This document shows positions 1-6,027 of a stretch of 10,819 nt of DNA, piece after piece (position 1 is the stretch's first letter; each line of letters opens with the position of its first letter). Made by a program: the position numbers and the translations under genes. The DNA comes from JADJLQ01 sp034439915 (lineage in GTDB: Bacteria; Bacteroidota; Bacteroidia; Chitinophagales; Saprospiraceae): the NCBI GenBank assembly GCA_034439915.1, contig JAWXBI010000265.1, forward strand, positions 1 through 10,819, written 5' to 3'. The notes below the pieces were generated by a model. That model worked only from the letters and a program-made list of their open reading frames with translations. It searched no databases and was not told the origin of the DNA.

Positions 1-102
1 GGGAAATTGTTGCCTCCTGATGTATATGCGTATTATCTGGTAGTCGATTGTATTGGTGGTGACCGCTTTACAGAGCAGGGGAATGTGACCATACTGAGAT
101 AG
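1..102 (+). CDS. C-terminal end of a CHU_C / type IX secretion type B sorting-domain protein (5' truncated)
   Basis: The frame is open from base 1 and gives 33 residues before a TAG stop at 100-102. It contains LPPDVYAYYLVVDCIGGDRF and ends GNVTILR. This matches the end of the gliding-motility-associated C-terminal domain (CHU_C, T9SS type B sorting domain), whose last strands typically read PxVYxYxLxVxCxDGxxFxxxGNVTLxR. In the family the domain directs large surface or secreted proteins through the type IX secretion system. The passenger part lies outside the window, so the cargo (adhesin, PKD-repeat protein, enzyme) cannot be told. The reading is complete to the stop with no frameshift. The domain call is confident despite the short length because the terminal motif is so characteristic. 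Confidence 0.85.
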   Translation, partial: GKLLPPDVYAYYLVVDCIGGDRFTEQGNVTILR

Positions 103-658
103 TCTTCCCGATACTGGCCGCCTCATGAACTTTAAGACGCTAGCTGGATTAGTTGTCACTTTATTGCATAGGACTTATGGATTGTTATGCACTTATACTG
201 TCTTTAGAGCCTGTTTATATTGCAGATATCATCCCCTATGTGGTTTAGGTATGGAATGCAGGAGTCCAATCAAGACGGACGGTGACTAAAGAGTTTACAA
301 TAATTTGAGGCAGCAATTACCTGCAATAAAAAATCAACCATTTAATTGGCGGATTTTAGTCGGAAAGCGATGATCTACCGGGATCCAGACCAACTCCTGA
401 AACAGATTTCTTAGTGCTCCAGCCTGCAATAATTGTGTTTAAAAGAACATCGGATCATCAGTGGGTAATTTTATGCCTGATCATTATGTTTATCCGAACC
501 GTCGTTCATCCTGAAATATCAGACCGTTTTTTTATCTCTTATTTTTTACTGATACTCGTTTTGCTGGTCAACAAAATTAGTTATTAAGGCAGCATGGATC
601 AGAAAATCCGGAATACAAATCAAGCCCGAATTAAAAACAGAAAAAGCAGGCCGGACTG
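103..658. other. 556-bp stretch without a clear gene
   Basis: Between the CHU_C stop and the yajC stop I see no complete gene with a recognisable product. Stops are frequent in all three forward frames from 103 to about 359. From 360 to 587 one forward frame stays open and reads like membrane protein (listed separately). The last 25 bases hold the probable yajC terminator. I see no tRNA cloverleaf, tandem repeat or insertion-sequence end. I see no clear hairpin with a T-run just after the CHU_C stop, so termination of that gene is unexplained. Confidence 0.6.
360..587 (+). other. open stretch with membrane-protein-like translation (small gene or decayed remnant)
   Basis: After an in-frame TAG at 357-359 the frame is open for 75 codons to TAA at 585-587. 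The only ATG is at 486 (33 residues); GTG at 414 would give 58 residues and GTG at 435 would give 51. The translation has a polar part (ESDDLPGSRPTPETDF) and then two hydrophobic segments, WVILCLIIMFIRTVV and FFISYFLLILVLLV, separated by a charged HPEISDR loop. That alternation looks like real membrane protein rather than noise. The absence of a good start and the stop-rich DNA upstream suggest a truncated or frameshifted remnant. A short two-helix membrane peptide is the alternative. I cannot assign a family. Confidence 0.3.
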
Positions 659-660
659 CT
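636..660 (-). terminator. probable intrinsic terminator of yajC
   Basis: Read on the minus strand, AGCAG-TCCGGC-CTGCT is followed at once by TTTTCTGTTTTT. The 5-bp stem (645-649 with 656-660) begins inside the TAG stop of yajC, so the hairpin overlaps the end of the gene. The stem is short but the U-rich tail is good. Confidence 0.55.
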
Positions 661-985
661 ATTCCATTTTTGCCGGAGTCCCTTTTTTATAAGCCTCGGT
701 CATATCTTTGGAAACCGCAGACTTTACCACATTGACATAGGACTTGGTATCGATCTGCAGGGAAACAATATCATTTTCAATTTTGTTTACTCTTCCGATA
801 ATACCACTCATAGTGACTACTTCATCACCTTTTTTAATTTCATTTTGAAAAGTGGCCTGGGCTTTTTGTTTTTTCTGTTGTGGACGGATAAAGAAAAAAT
901 ACATAATGACCAGCAGGAGCGGGAACATCAATAAATTAAAAAGGCCACCGCTACCGGACGTTTGAAGAATAATAGATTGAATCAT
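659..985 (-). CDS. yajC: preprotein translocase subunit YajC
   Basis: Small inner-membrane protein that associates with the SecDF accessory complex of the Sec translocon. The ATG at 985 gives 108 residues, the usual YajC size. An upstream ATG at 1039 in the same frame would add 18 residues but would run into aroK, so I reject it. A hydrophobic helix at about residues 15-32 is followed by FIRPQQKKQK, the hallmark YajC motif of helix end plus basic stretch. The soluble part then has the family's KKGDEVVTMSGIIGRV segment and a beta-rich tail with a VxLxI-type strand. The gene stands alone: no secD or secF is adjacent. A TAnnTTTG-type element sits about 20 bp upstream and a hairpin terminator overlaps the stop, so it is probably a single-gene transcript. 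Confidence 0.93.
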   Translation of the reverse strand: MIQSIILQTSGSGGLFNLLMFPLLLVIMYFFFIRPQQKKQKAQATFQNEIKKGDEVVTMSGIIGRVNKIENDIVSLQIDTKSYVNVVKSAVSKDMTEAYKKGTPAKME

Positions 986-1006
986 TGTTTTAATAGTTAT
1001 TTGAGG

Positions 1007-1014
1007 CAAAAATA
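1007..1014 (-). promoter_or_regulatory. candidate -7 promoter element for yajC
   Basis: Minus-strand TATTTTTG matches the Bacteroidota -7 consensus TAnnTTTG exactly. It lies 21 bp before the chosen yajC ATG, leaving a short leader. No clear TTG -33 element is visible at the expected distance, so this is provisional. It falls in the 47-bp spacer shared with aroK. Confidence 0.4.
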
Positions 1015-1032
1015 ATAATATTGCATCGGTTA

Positions 1033-1545
1033 ATGACATCCAGGGTTTTTTTAGTGGGTTTTATGGGTTCCGGCAAGACTACTGTTGGAAAGTTGTTGGC
1101 GGCGGCGCTCGGTTACGAGTTTTTAGATTTGGATGATTGGATTGAAAACCAGGAAGGAAAAACCATCACTAAAATTTTCTCGGAGATCGGTGAAATCGGA
1201 TTCCGAGCATCAGAACATAAGTACCTCAGAACAGTGGGAATGCGCGAAAATCTGGTACTGTCCACCGGGGGTGGCACACCTTGCCATCATCAGAACATGG
1301 AGTGGATGAATGCTCAAGGAACAACAATTTTTCTTCATACTCCAGAAGAAAAGTTGTTCGAAAGGCTCACCCTTCAAAAGCAACACCGGCCATTGATTGC
1401 TGCTATGGACGAGTCCACGTTAAAATCATTCATCCTAAGTAAACTGATGGACAGGTTACCCTATTATATTCAATCCCGGATCGAATTAATCGATATGCCT
1501 TCTCCGGAAGTATCGGTCAAAAACCTGATTAAGATTTTATCCTAG
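1033..1545 (+). CDS. aroK: shikimate kinase
   Basis: Phosphorylates shikimate to shikimate-3-phosphate with ATP, the fifth step of the chorismate pathway, in the cytosol. The ATG at 1033 gives 170 residues, normal for the family. The frame extends to a TTG at 1021, but the ATG places the N-terminus right before the first strand. Visible motifs: Walker A GFMGSGKTT (residues 9-17), LDLDD with the shikimate-binding aspartate (D34), the conserved R58 in GFR, the GGG loop at 79-81, RPL in the lid with R119, and R141 in DRLPYY, with R149 just after. All the conserved substrate and ATP contacts I look for are present. It is divergent from yajC and convergent with the protease gene, 5 bp between stops, so it is probably transcribed alone. 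Could be called aroK or aroL; the name does not affect function. Confidence 0.95.
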   Translation: MTSRVFLVGFMGSGKTTVGKLLAAALGYEFLDLDDWIENQEGKTITKIFSEIGEIGFRASEHKYLRTVGMRENLVLSTGGGTPCHHQNMEWMNAQGTTIFLHTPEEKLFERLTLQKQHRPLIAAMDESTLKSFILSKLMDRLPYYIQSRIELIDMPSPEVSVKNLIKILS

Positions 1546-1550
1546 GATAA

Positions 1551-3095
1551 TTATTGGCGGGAAATAGGCCCTTCAATCAGTTTTTCAATAGCCCTTCCCG
1601 CATGCACGATTTGGCCTGTAGTCTCAGGGCTGAGGCTGGAAGTGCCGGATTGAACGAGGATATCATAAACTTCTGAGGTCGTCAATCCAGGGCGGATACT
1701 CTTCATCAAACCGATCAATCCGGATACATAAGGGGCAGCCATGCTGGTACCATTAAACGCAGCATATTGGTTTCCAGGGATAGTACTGTATATGTTTACA
1801 CCGGGCGCTGCAATCTTGTTTTTAATGAACGCCACCGAATTGGAAAATGATGACTTGTTTTTAAACGTATCAATTGCACTTACCGTGATGACACCCACAG
1901 CGTTTGCTGGGGCATACCCCCTGGCATCCGAGTTATCATTACCTGCCGCCACCACCACGATGGCCCCGCGCTGATTGGCATAGGCTATGGCTTCGTTATA
2001 AGCTTTTTGGCCTATGTCCAGGCTTCTTCCCCCCAATGACATATTGATGACGGAAGCACCGGCATCAGCTGCTTTTAGAATACCATTGATGATGTCGCGC
2101 TGGGTCCCCATCCCAAAACTGTTGAGTACCCTGATACTGGTGACGGAAACATATTCGGGTCCCGGATTGATAGAGGAAATTCCGATGGCATTGTTGGTCA
2201 TGGCGGCAGCAATTCCGGCGCAATGGGTGCCGTGACCTTTGTCATCGCGGTCAAATTTGGCTTCCAAAGATTCGTAGTTCCCGGCCAGGTCTTCATGTTT
2301 CCCATCAATACCCGTATCCAGGATAAAAATGCGTGATTTTTTTTCAGGGAGGATTTTGCCGGATTTAAATAACAACATGACCTGATTCCAGCCCATCAGT
2401 TCAATAGGCCATTGTTTATTGGTAAAAGGATCATTGGTCAACGCTTTGAAACCCGATTTAAAAGGCTCAACCGGTATGATGGGTATTGCCTGGGTTTGGT
2501 CATTTTCTTCTACCCATGCAACGGATGGATTTTTGCCGATTTCTGTTTTGATCCGGTCCAGTTGGGCTTCCTGGTTTTCAGGAATTTCAATGGAAATATA
2601 ATTGTCAAGCTCGGTTTGATCGGTTTCTCCCATTGAAAATGCTACTGTGGTGAGCAATTGATATTTTTCAATAATTTCCTTTATTGGTAAAGTGGATTCG
2701 GATTCATTCATTTGGACCAGTAGCTCCCATTCGTTTTCCTGGTTTAGCTTACCCGTTTCATGAACTAAAGTTTTTTGCCAGTGGCTCAGATACAGCCGGG
2801 AACATACATACAACAGGAATACGGATAACCAATAGAGGTGTTTATAATTCCTAAGGACTTGAAAAGCGAGGGAAATCAACCCCATCAGGATCAGATCCTT
2901 GGATAAAATAATCAATTTATGACCGGCATTGTTGGGGAGGAAGGAGAAAGAGATCGCATAGGTAGAAATCCCCAAAACAAAAAGAAACTGGAACAACTTG
3001 GTCCAACCTTCCTTTTCCTTAAAATAATGCCATAAGATTAAGGCAAAACTCGCCAGCCAGAATCCATTAGAATACCAGGATATCAGGTTATTCAT
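1551..3095 (-). CDS. membrane-anchored subtilisin-like serine protease (peptidase S8) with four N-terminal membrane helices
   Basis: 514 residues from ATG 3095. The C-terminal two thirds is a complete S8 subtilase domain: catalytic Asp260 in ILDTGIDGKHEDL, His288 in GHGTHCAG, oxyanion Asn386 in AAGNDNS and nucleophile Ser451 in NGTSMAAP. Just before it, NDPFTNKQWPIELMGW (221-236) is the usual entry to a mature subtilase, and about 120-200, ending NPSVAWVEEND, resembles an inhibitor I9-type propeptide. The N-terminus is unusual: instead of one signal peptide there are four hydrophobic segments at about 11-24, 35-53, 62-80 and 87-103. Basic residues (HYFKEKEGWTK; RNYKH) fall in loops 1 and 3, so the positive-inside rule puts both termini and the protease on the periplasmic side. 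No C-terminal sorting domain is present. Substrate is unknown; a role in envelope protein processing is inference. Neighbours give no functional clue. Confidence 0.88.
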   Translation of the reverse strand: MNNLISWYSNGFWLASFALILWHYFKEKEGWTKLFQFLFVLGISTYAISFSFLPNNAGHKLIILSKDLILMGLISLAFQVLRNYKHLYWLSVFLLYVCSRLYLSHWQKTLVHETGKLNQENEWELLVQMNESESTLPIKEIIEKYQLLTTVAFSMGETDQTELDNYISIEIPENQEAQLDRIKTEIGKNPSVAWVEENDQTQAIPIIPVEPFKSGFKALTNDPFTNKQWPIELMGWNQVMLLFKSGKILPEKKSRIFILDTGIDGKHEDLAGNYESLEAKFDRDDKGHGTHCAGIAAAMTNNAIGISSINPGPEYVSVTSIRVLNSFGMGTQRDIINGILKAADAGASVINMSLGGRSLDIGQKAYNEAIAYANQRGAIVVVAAGNDNSDARGYAPANAVGVITVSAIDTFKNKSSFSNSVAFIKNKIAAPGVNIYSTIPGNQYAAFNGTSMAAPYVSGLIGLMKSIRPGLTTSEVYDILVQSGTSSLSPETTGQIVHAGRAIEKLIEGPISRQ

Positions 3096-3220
3096 TGGTG
3101 CGAAATAAAACTATATCGTGCTAATATTAAAAAAAATTCGGTAAACGTGTTGTTTTTACAGACAAACAGTAGGCGGTATTCATATATTCAAAACCAGTCC
3201 ATGTTTTAGCCTTAAAAGCG

Positions 3221-3228
3221 TACCTTCG
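3221..3228 (+). promoter_or_regulatory. candidate -7 promoter element for trxB
   Basis: TACCTTCG differs by one base from the Bacteroidota -7 consensus TAnnTTTG and is followed by GCACC, as in many promoters of the phylum. It ends 12 bp before the trxB ATG, so the leader would be very short. The upstream TTTTAG lies about where a -33 element should be but is a poor match. Confidence 0.45.
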
Positions 3229-3240
3229 CACCCTCAATTT

Positions 3241-4173
3241 ATGGAAAAACACCATTGTGTTATCATTGGCTCGGGTCCTGCCGGATATACTGCGGCAATT
3301 TATGCGGGGAGGGCGGGCATGCAGCCCTTGTTGTATACCGGCACTGAACCAGGCGGGCAATTAACCCTGACTTCCGAAGTTGAAAATTATCCCGGGTATC
3401 CGCAGGGCATCCTAGGTCCTGAAATGATGGAAGATTTTAGAAAACAAGCCGAGCGGTTTGGTACTATTCTTCGGTATGAAAGAATCGAAAAAGTCGATTT
3501 TTCAGGACCTGTCCATATCCTCACTTCTGAGGCTGATCTGGAAATTCATGCGGATGCAGTGGTAGTCACCACCGGGGCGAGCGCAAAATGGCTTGGCCTG
3601 CCATCTGAAAAAACGTTTATGAACCGGGGAGTAAGTGCCTGCGCAGTTTGCGATGGTTTTTTCTTCAGAGGAAAAGAAGTTGCTGTCGTGGGCGGAGGTG
3701 ATACAGCCGCTGAAGAAGCGATTTACTTGTCCAAGTTATGCAGTAAAGTCCACCTGATTGTCCGCAGGGATGAGCTTCGTGCTTCTAAAATCATGCAGGA
3801 AAGGGTTATGAATACCACCAATATTCAAATGTGGTGGAATAGTGAAACCCAGGAAATCAAAGGGGAACAAACGGTACAATCGGTTATTATAAAAAACAAT
3901 ATATCCGGTTTGATCACCGACCTGCCTGTTGGAGGGTTTTTTGTCGCTATTGGCCATCAGCCGAATACCGGCATATTTAAAAATTGGCTGGATATGGATG
4001 TTAGCGGATACTTAATCACCGAGCCAGGTACCAGTAAAACTAACCGTGCCGGGGTGTTTGCCGGGGGTGATGCCCAGGATAAAATTTACCGCCAGGCAGT
4101 GACCGCAGCAGGAAGCGGGTGTATGGCTGCCCTGGATGCCGAAAAATACCTCAGCGCATTGGGAATTATTTGA
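3241..4173 (+). CDS. trxB: thioredoxin reductase (NADPH)
   Basis: Cytosolic FAD enzyme that passes electrons from NADPH to oxidised thioredoxin. 310 residues, the length of the low-molecular-weight bacterial type. In order: FAD-binding GSGPAGYTAAIYAGRAG (10-26), EPGGQLTLTSEVENYPG (36-52), the redox-active CAVCDG with C134 and C137, the NADPH-binding GGGDTAAEEAIYLS (151-164), RRDELRAS (175-182) with the arginines expected to read the 2'-phosphate of NADPH, and the second FAD motif GVFAGGDAQDKIYRQAVTAAGSG (271-293). The usual HRR is VRR here, a mild change that leaves both arginines. ATG 3241 starts directly before the first strand. The aldolase gene follows after 24 bp on the same strand and may be co-transcribed. 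Confidence 0.95.
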   Translation: MEKHHCVIIGSGPAGYTAAIYAGRAGMQPLLYTGTEPGGQLTLTSEVENYPGYPQGILGPEMMEDFRKQAERFGTILRYERIEKVDFSGPVHILTSEADLEIHADAVVVTTGASAKWLGLPSEKTFMNRGVSACAVCDGFFFRGKEVAVVGGGDTAAEEAIYLSKLCSKVHLIVRRDELRASKIMQERVMNTTNIQMWWNSETQEIKGEQTVQSVIIKNNISGLITDLPVGGFFVAIGHQPNTGIFKNWLDMDVSGYLITEPGTSKTNRAGVFAGGDAQDKIYRQAVTAAGSGCMAALDAEKYLSALGII

Positions 4174-4197
4174 TTTATATTCTATTATATCTAAATT

Positions 4198-5271
4198 ATG
4201 ATCAGTACAAAACTTAAACCAGGGGTAATCTTTGGGCCACAATTGAAAGAACTCTATGATTACGCCAATGCTGACGGATTCGCTATCCCGGCTGTGAACG
4301 TAATCGGAACCAACACGATCAATGCCGTATTAGAAACAGCCAGGGAGGCCAATAGCCCGGTCATTATTCAATTCTCCAATGGAGGTGCCGCGTTTATGGC
4401 TGGCAAAGGAGTTAAAAACGACTATCAGCAGGCTTCTATTCTCGGAGCGGTTTCAGGCGCCATGCATATCCATATCATGGCTAAAACCTATGGCGTGCCG
4501 GTAGTGGTGCATACCGATCATTGTGCTAAAAACTTATTGCCCTGGATTGATGGTATACTCGAAATCGGAGAGAAATATTTTAAAAGCAGGGGTTTTCCTT
4601 TATTCAGTAGCCATATGCTGGACCTGAGTGAAGAACCGATCCATGAAAATATTTCGATCAGTAAAAAATATTATAAGAGAATGTCCAGAATAGGCACCGG
4701 GATTGAAATCGAACTTGGGGTGACCGGCGGGGAGGAAGATGGTGTGGACAACAGTGGGGTAGAGAACTCAAAATTGTATACTCAACCTGAACATGTCTCC
4801 CAGGCCTATGAAGAACTTTCTAAAATAGGCAACAGCTTTACGATTGCTGCCGCTTTTGGCAATGTCCATGGGGTTTATGCACCGGGCAATGTAGAATTGA
4901 AACCCATCATTCTCAACAATTCACAGGTATACATCAAAGAACAATTTAAAACGGCCTCCGATCAGCCGGTGAATTTTGTGTTTCATGGTGGTTCAGGTTG
5001 TTCGCGGGAAGAAATCCGGGAAGCGATCAGTTATGGTGCGATTAAAATGAATATTGACACCGACATCCAATGGGCATTCTGGGAAGGGATTAAAGATTAT
5101 TATACCAAAAAGAAAGATTACCTCCAGGCCCAACTCGGCAATCCGGACGGACCTACCAAACCCAATAAAAGTTTTTACGATCCCCGAAAATGGCTTAGAT
5201 CCGGTGAAGAAAATTTAAAGGTCAGGTTAAAGGCAGCCTTTGAAGATCTGAATTGTATGAACAGGAATTAA
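4198..5271 (+). CDS. fbaA: class II fructose-bisphosphate aldolase
   Basis: Zinc-dependent aldolase that interconverts fructose-1,6-bisphosphate with DHAP and glyceraldehyde-3-phosphate, in glycolysis and gluconeogenesis. 357 residues, close to the 359 of E. coli FbaA, so it belongs to the longer class IIA form. Visible: VHTDHCAKNLLPWIDG with catalytic D107 and zinc ligand H108, the GVTGGEEDGVDN loop (174-185), AAFGNVHGVYAPG with zinc ligand H224, FHGGSGCSREEI with zinc ligand H263 and the phosphate-binding GGS, and NIDTDIQWA (285-293) contacting substrate. No motif is missing. The ATG at 4198 lacks a Shine-Dalgarno sequence, as usual in this phylum. It lies 24 bp after trxB, and its stop shares TTAA with the stop of miaE on the other strand. 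The closest alternative, tagatose-bisphosphate aldolase, is usually shorter. Confidence 0.94.
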   Translation: MISTKLKPGVIFGPQLKELYDYANADGFAIPAVNVIGTNTINAVLETAREANSPVIIQFSNGGAAFMAGKGVKNDYQQASILGAVSGAMHIHIMAKTYGVPVVVHTDHCAKNLLPWIDGILEIGEKYFKSRGFPLFSSHMLDLSEEPIHENISISKKYYKRMSRIGTGIEIELGVTGGEEDGVDNSGVENSKLYTQPEHVSQAYEELSKIGNSFTIAAAFGNVHGVYAPGNVELKPIILNNSQVYIKEQFKTASDQPVNFVFHGGSGCSREEIREAISYGAIKMNIDTDIQWAFWEGIKDYYTKKKDYLQAQLGNPDGPTKPNKSFYDPRKWLRSGEENLKVRLKAAFEDLNCMNRN

Positions 5272-5852
5272 TGCAGGGCTGCACGGATGGGAAGTTCTGA
5301 AACGATCATCCCTTCTTGTTTTACCCACCATTCCAACCGTTCATAGACCTGGGCTTCATCAAAATAGGTCAGGGCCATCTTGACATAAATATTTCCGTGT
5401 TTTGCCTCTGATGTCCAGAGCATTTTATAAAATTTTTTTAGCTCGGTGTCCTGTAGCGATTCCTCGACCAGTTTAAATCTTTCTGCTCCGCGCATTTCTA
5501 CTAAAGAACCAACCAACAGCCGGTCCATAAACCGTTGCATCACCGGCGTTTTCATATTGGCCATTAATGCCTTGATATACGGATCCTCCGGCATAGAAGG
5601 GGCGAGCTTGATGCCCCTGGCGGTCATGATCTGATACACCATTTTAAAATGTTCAAGTTCCTCCAGAGCGGTATCGATCAGGTCAGGTATGATCTCATGG
5701 CGGTCAGGATATTTGGCTACAAGGCTCAGTGCCATGGCACTTGCTTTCCTTTCGCAATCGGCATGATCTATTAAAAAGGCATTGAAGTCCCTCAGGACAG
5801 CTCCAATCCAGGCAGCAGGAGTTGCCGTGGTTACATCCAGGCTTAATTTCAT
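5268..5852 (-). CDS. miaE: tRNA-(ms2io6A)-hydroxylase, MiaE type
   Basis: Non-haem di-iron enzyme that uses O2 to hydroxylate the isopentenyl chain of 2-methylthio-N6-isopentenyl-adenosine at position 37 of UNN-reading tRNAs. 194 residues of mostly helical ferritin-like fold. The iron ligands are visible as two halves: E34 in DHADCERKAS with E65xxH68 in EELEHF, and E119 in LVEMRGAERF with E149xxH152 in SEAKHG. The spacing fits MiaE. It needs the earlier products of MiaA and MiaB, neither of which is in the window, and implies aerobic life. The start at 5852 overlaps the stop of the upstream 43-residue gene as ATGA, so the two are translationally linked. At its 3' end it meets the aldolase gene with no room for a terminator. 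A different ferritin-like oxidase is the only serious alternative. Confidence 0.88.
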   Translation of the reverse strand: MKLSLDVTTATPAAWIGAVLRDFNAFLIDHADCERKASAMALSLVAKYPDRHEIIPDLIDTALEELEHFKMVYQIMTARGIKLAPSMPEDPYIKALMANMKTPVMQRFMDRLLVGSLVEMRGAERFKLVEESLQDTELKKFYKMLWTSEAKHGNIYVKMALTYFDEAQVYERLEWWVKQEGMIVSELPIRAALH

Positions 5853-5980
5853 GTACTTTGAAACAAGAGATAGATCAATAAAAACAGGACCAGGGTAATA
5901 ATACCTACTATTAAAAAAAAGTTTTTTAAGGGTTTTGCCGTTTTAGGGCTGGTCGATTTTGAAGATGACTTTTTGGGCAT
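5849..5980 (-). CDS. small single-pass membrane protein (43 aa)
   Basis: ATG at 5978-5980 to TGA at 5849-5851. The translation starts MPKKSSSKSTSPKTAKPLKN, a basic, serine-rich head of about 20 residues with no acidic residue, followed by one strong hydrophobic helix (FFLIVGIITLVLFLLIYLLF, 21-40) and a three-residue tail (QST). The head/helix design, with positive charge before the helix, predicts an N-in, C-out inner-membrane protein. Support for a real gene: the composition is not random, and the TGA overlaps the miaE ATG as ATGA, typical of coupled genes. It lies 47 bp after the helicase stop. I recognise no family. It may be a small membrane protein specific to this lineage. Confidence 0.7.
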   Translation of the reverse strand: MPKKSSSKSTSPKTAKPLKNFFLIVGIITLVLFLLIYLLFQST

Positions 5981-6001
5981 ATCGAAATCATTTATTCCTG
6001 T

Positions 6002-6009
6002 CAAATCTA
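6002..6009 (-). promoter_or_regulatory. candidate internal promoter before the small membrane protein and miaE
   Basis: Minus-strand TAGATTTG matches TAnnTTTG exactly and lies 21 bp before the ATG of the 43-residue gene. It could drive that gene and miaE separately from the helicase. It overlaps an AT-rich inverted repeat (AATCTGAT-TTG-ATTAGATT, 6005-6023), which may be coincidence. No good -33 TTG is seen. Confidence 0.3.
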
Positions 6010-6027
6010 ATCAAATCAGATTAAATG

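Noticed and set aside
986..1039. Longer YajC with 18 extra N-terminal residues from the ATG at 1039
   Set aside because: It would overlap the aroK start and displace the yajC promoter-like element; the ATG at 985 gives the normal YajC N-terminus.
1741..2636. Several forward-strand open frames of 60-77 codons inside the protease gene
   Set aside because: They lie antisense to a complete S8 domain with all catalytic residues and show no protein-like features of their own.
6005..6023. AT-rich inverted repeat after the helicase stop as a terminator
   Set aside because: The stem is short, AT-only apart from one G-C and one G-T pair, and has no U-tract after it, so it is unlikely to terminate transcription.
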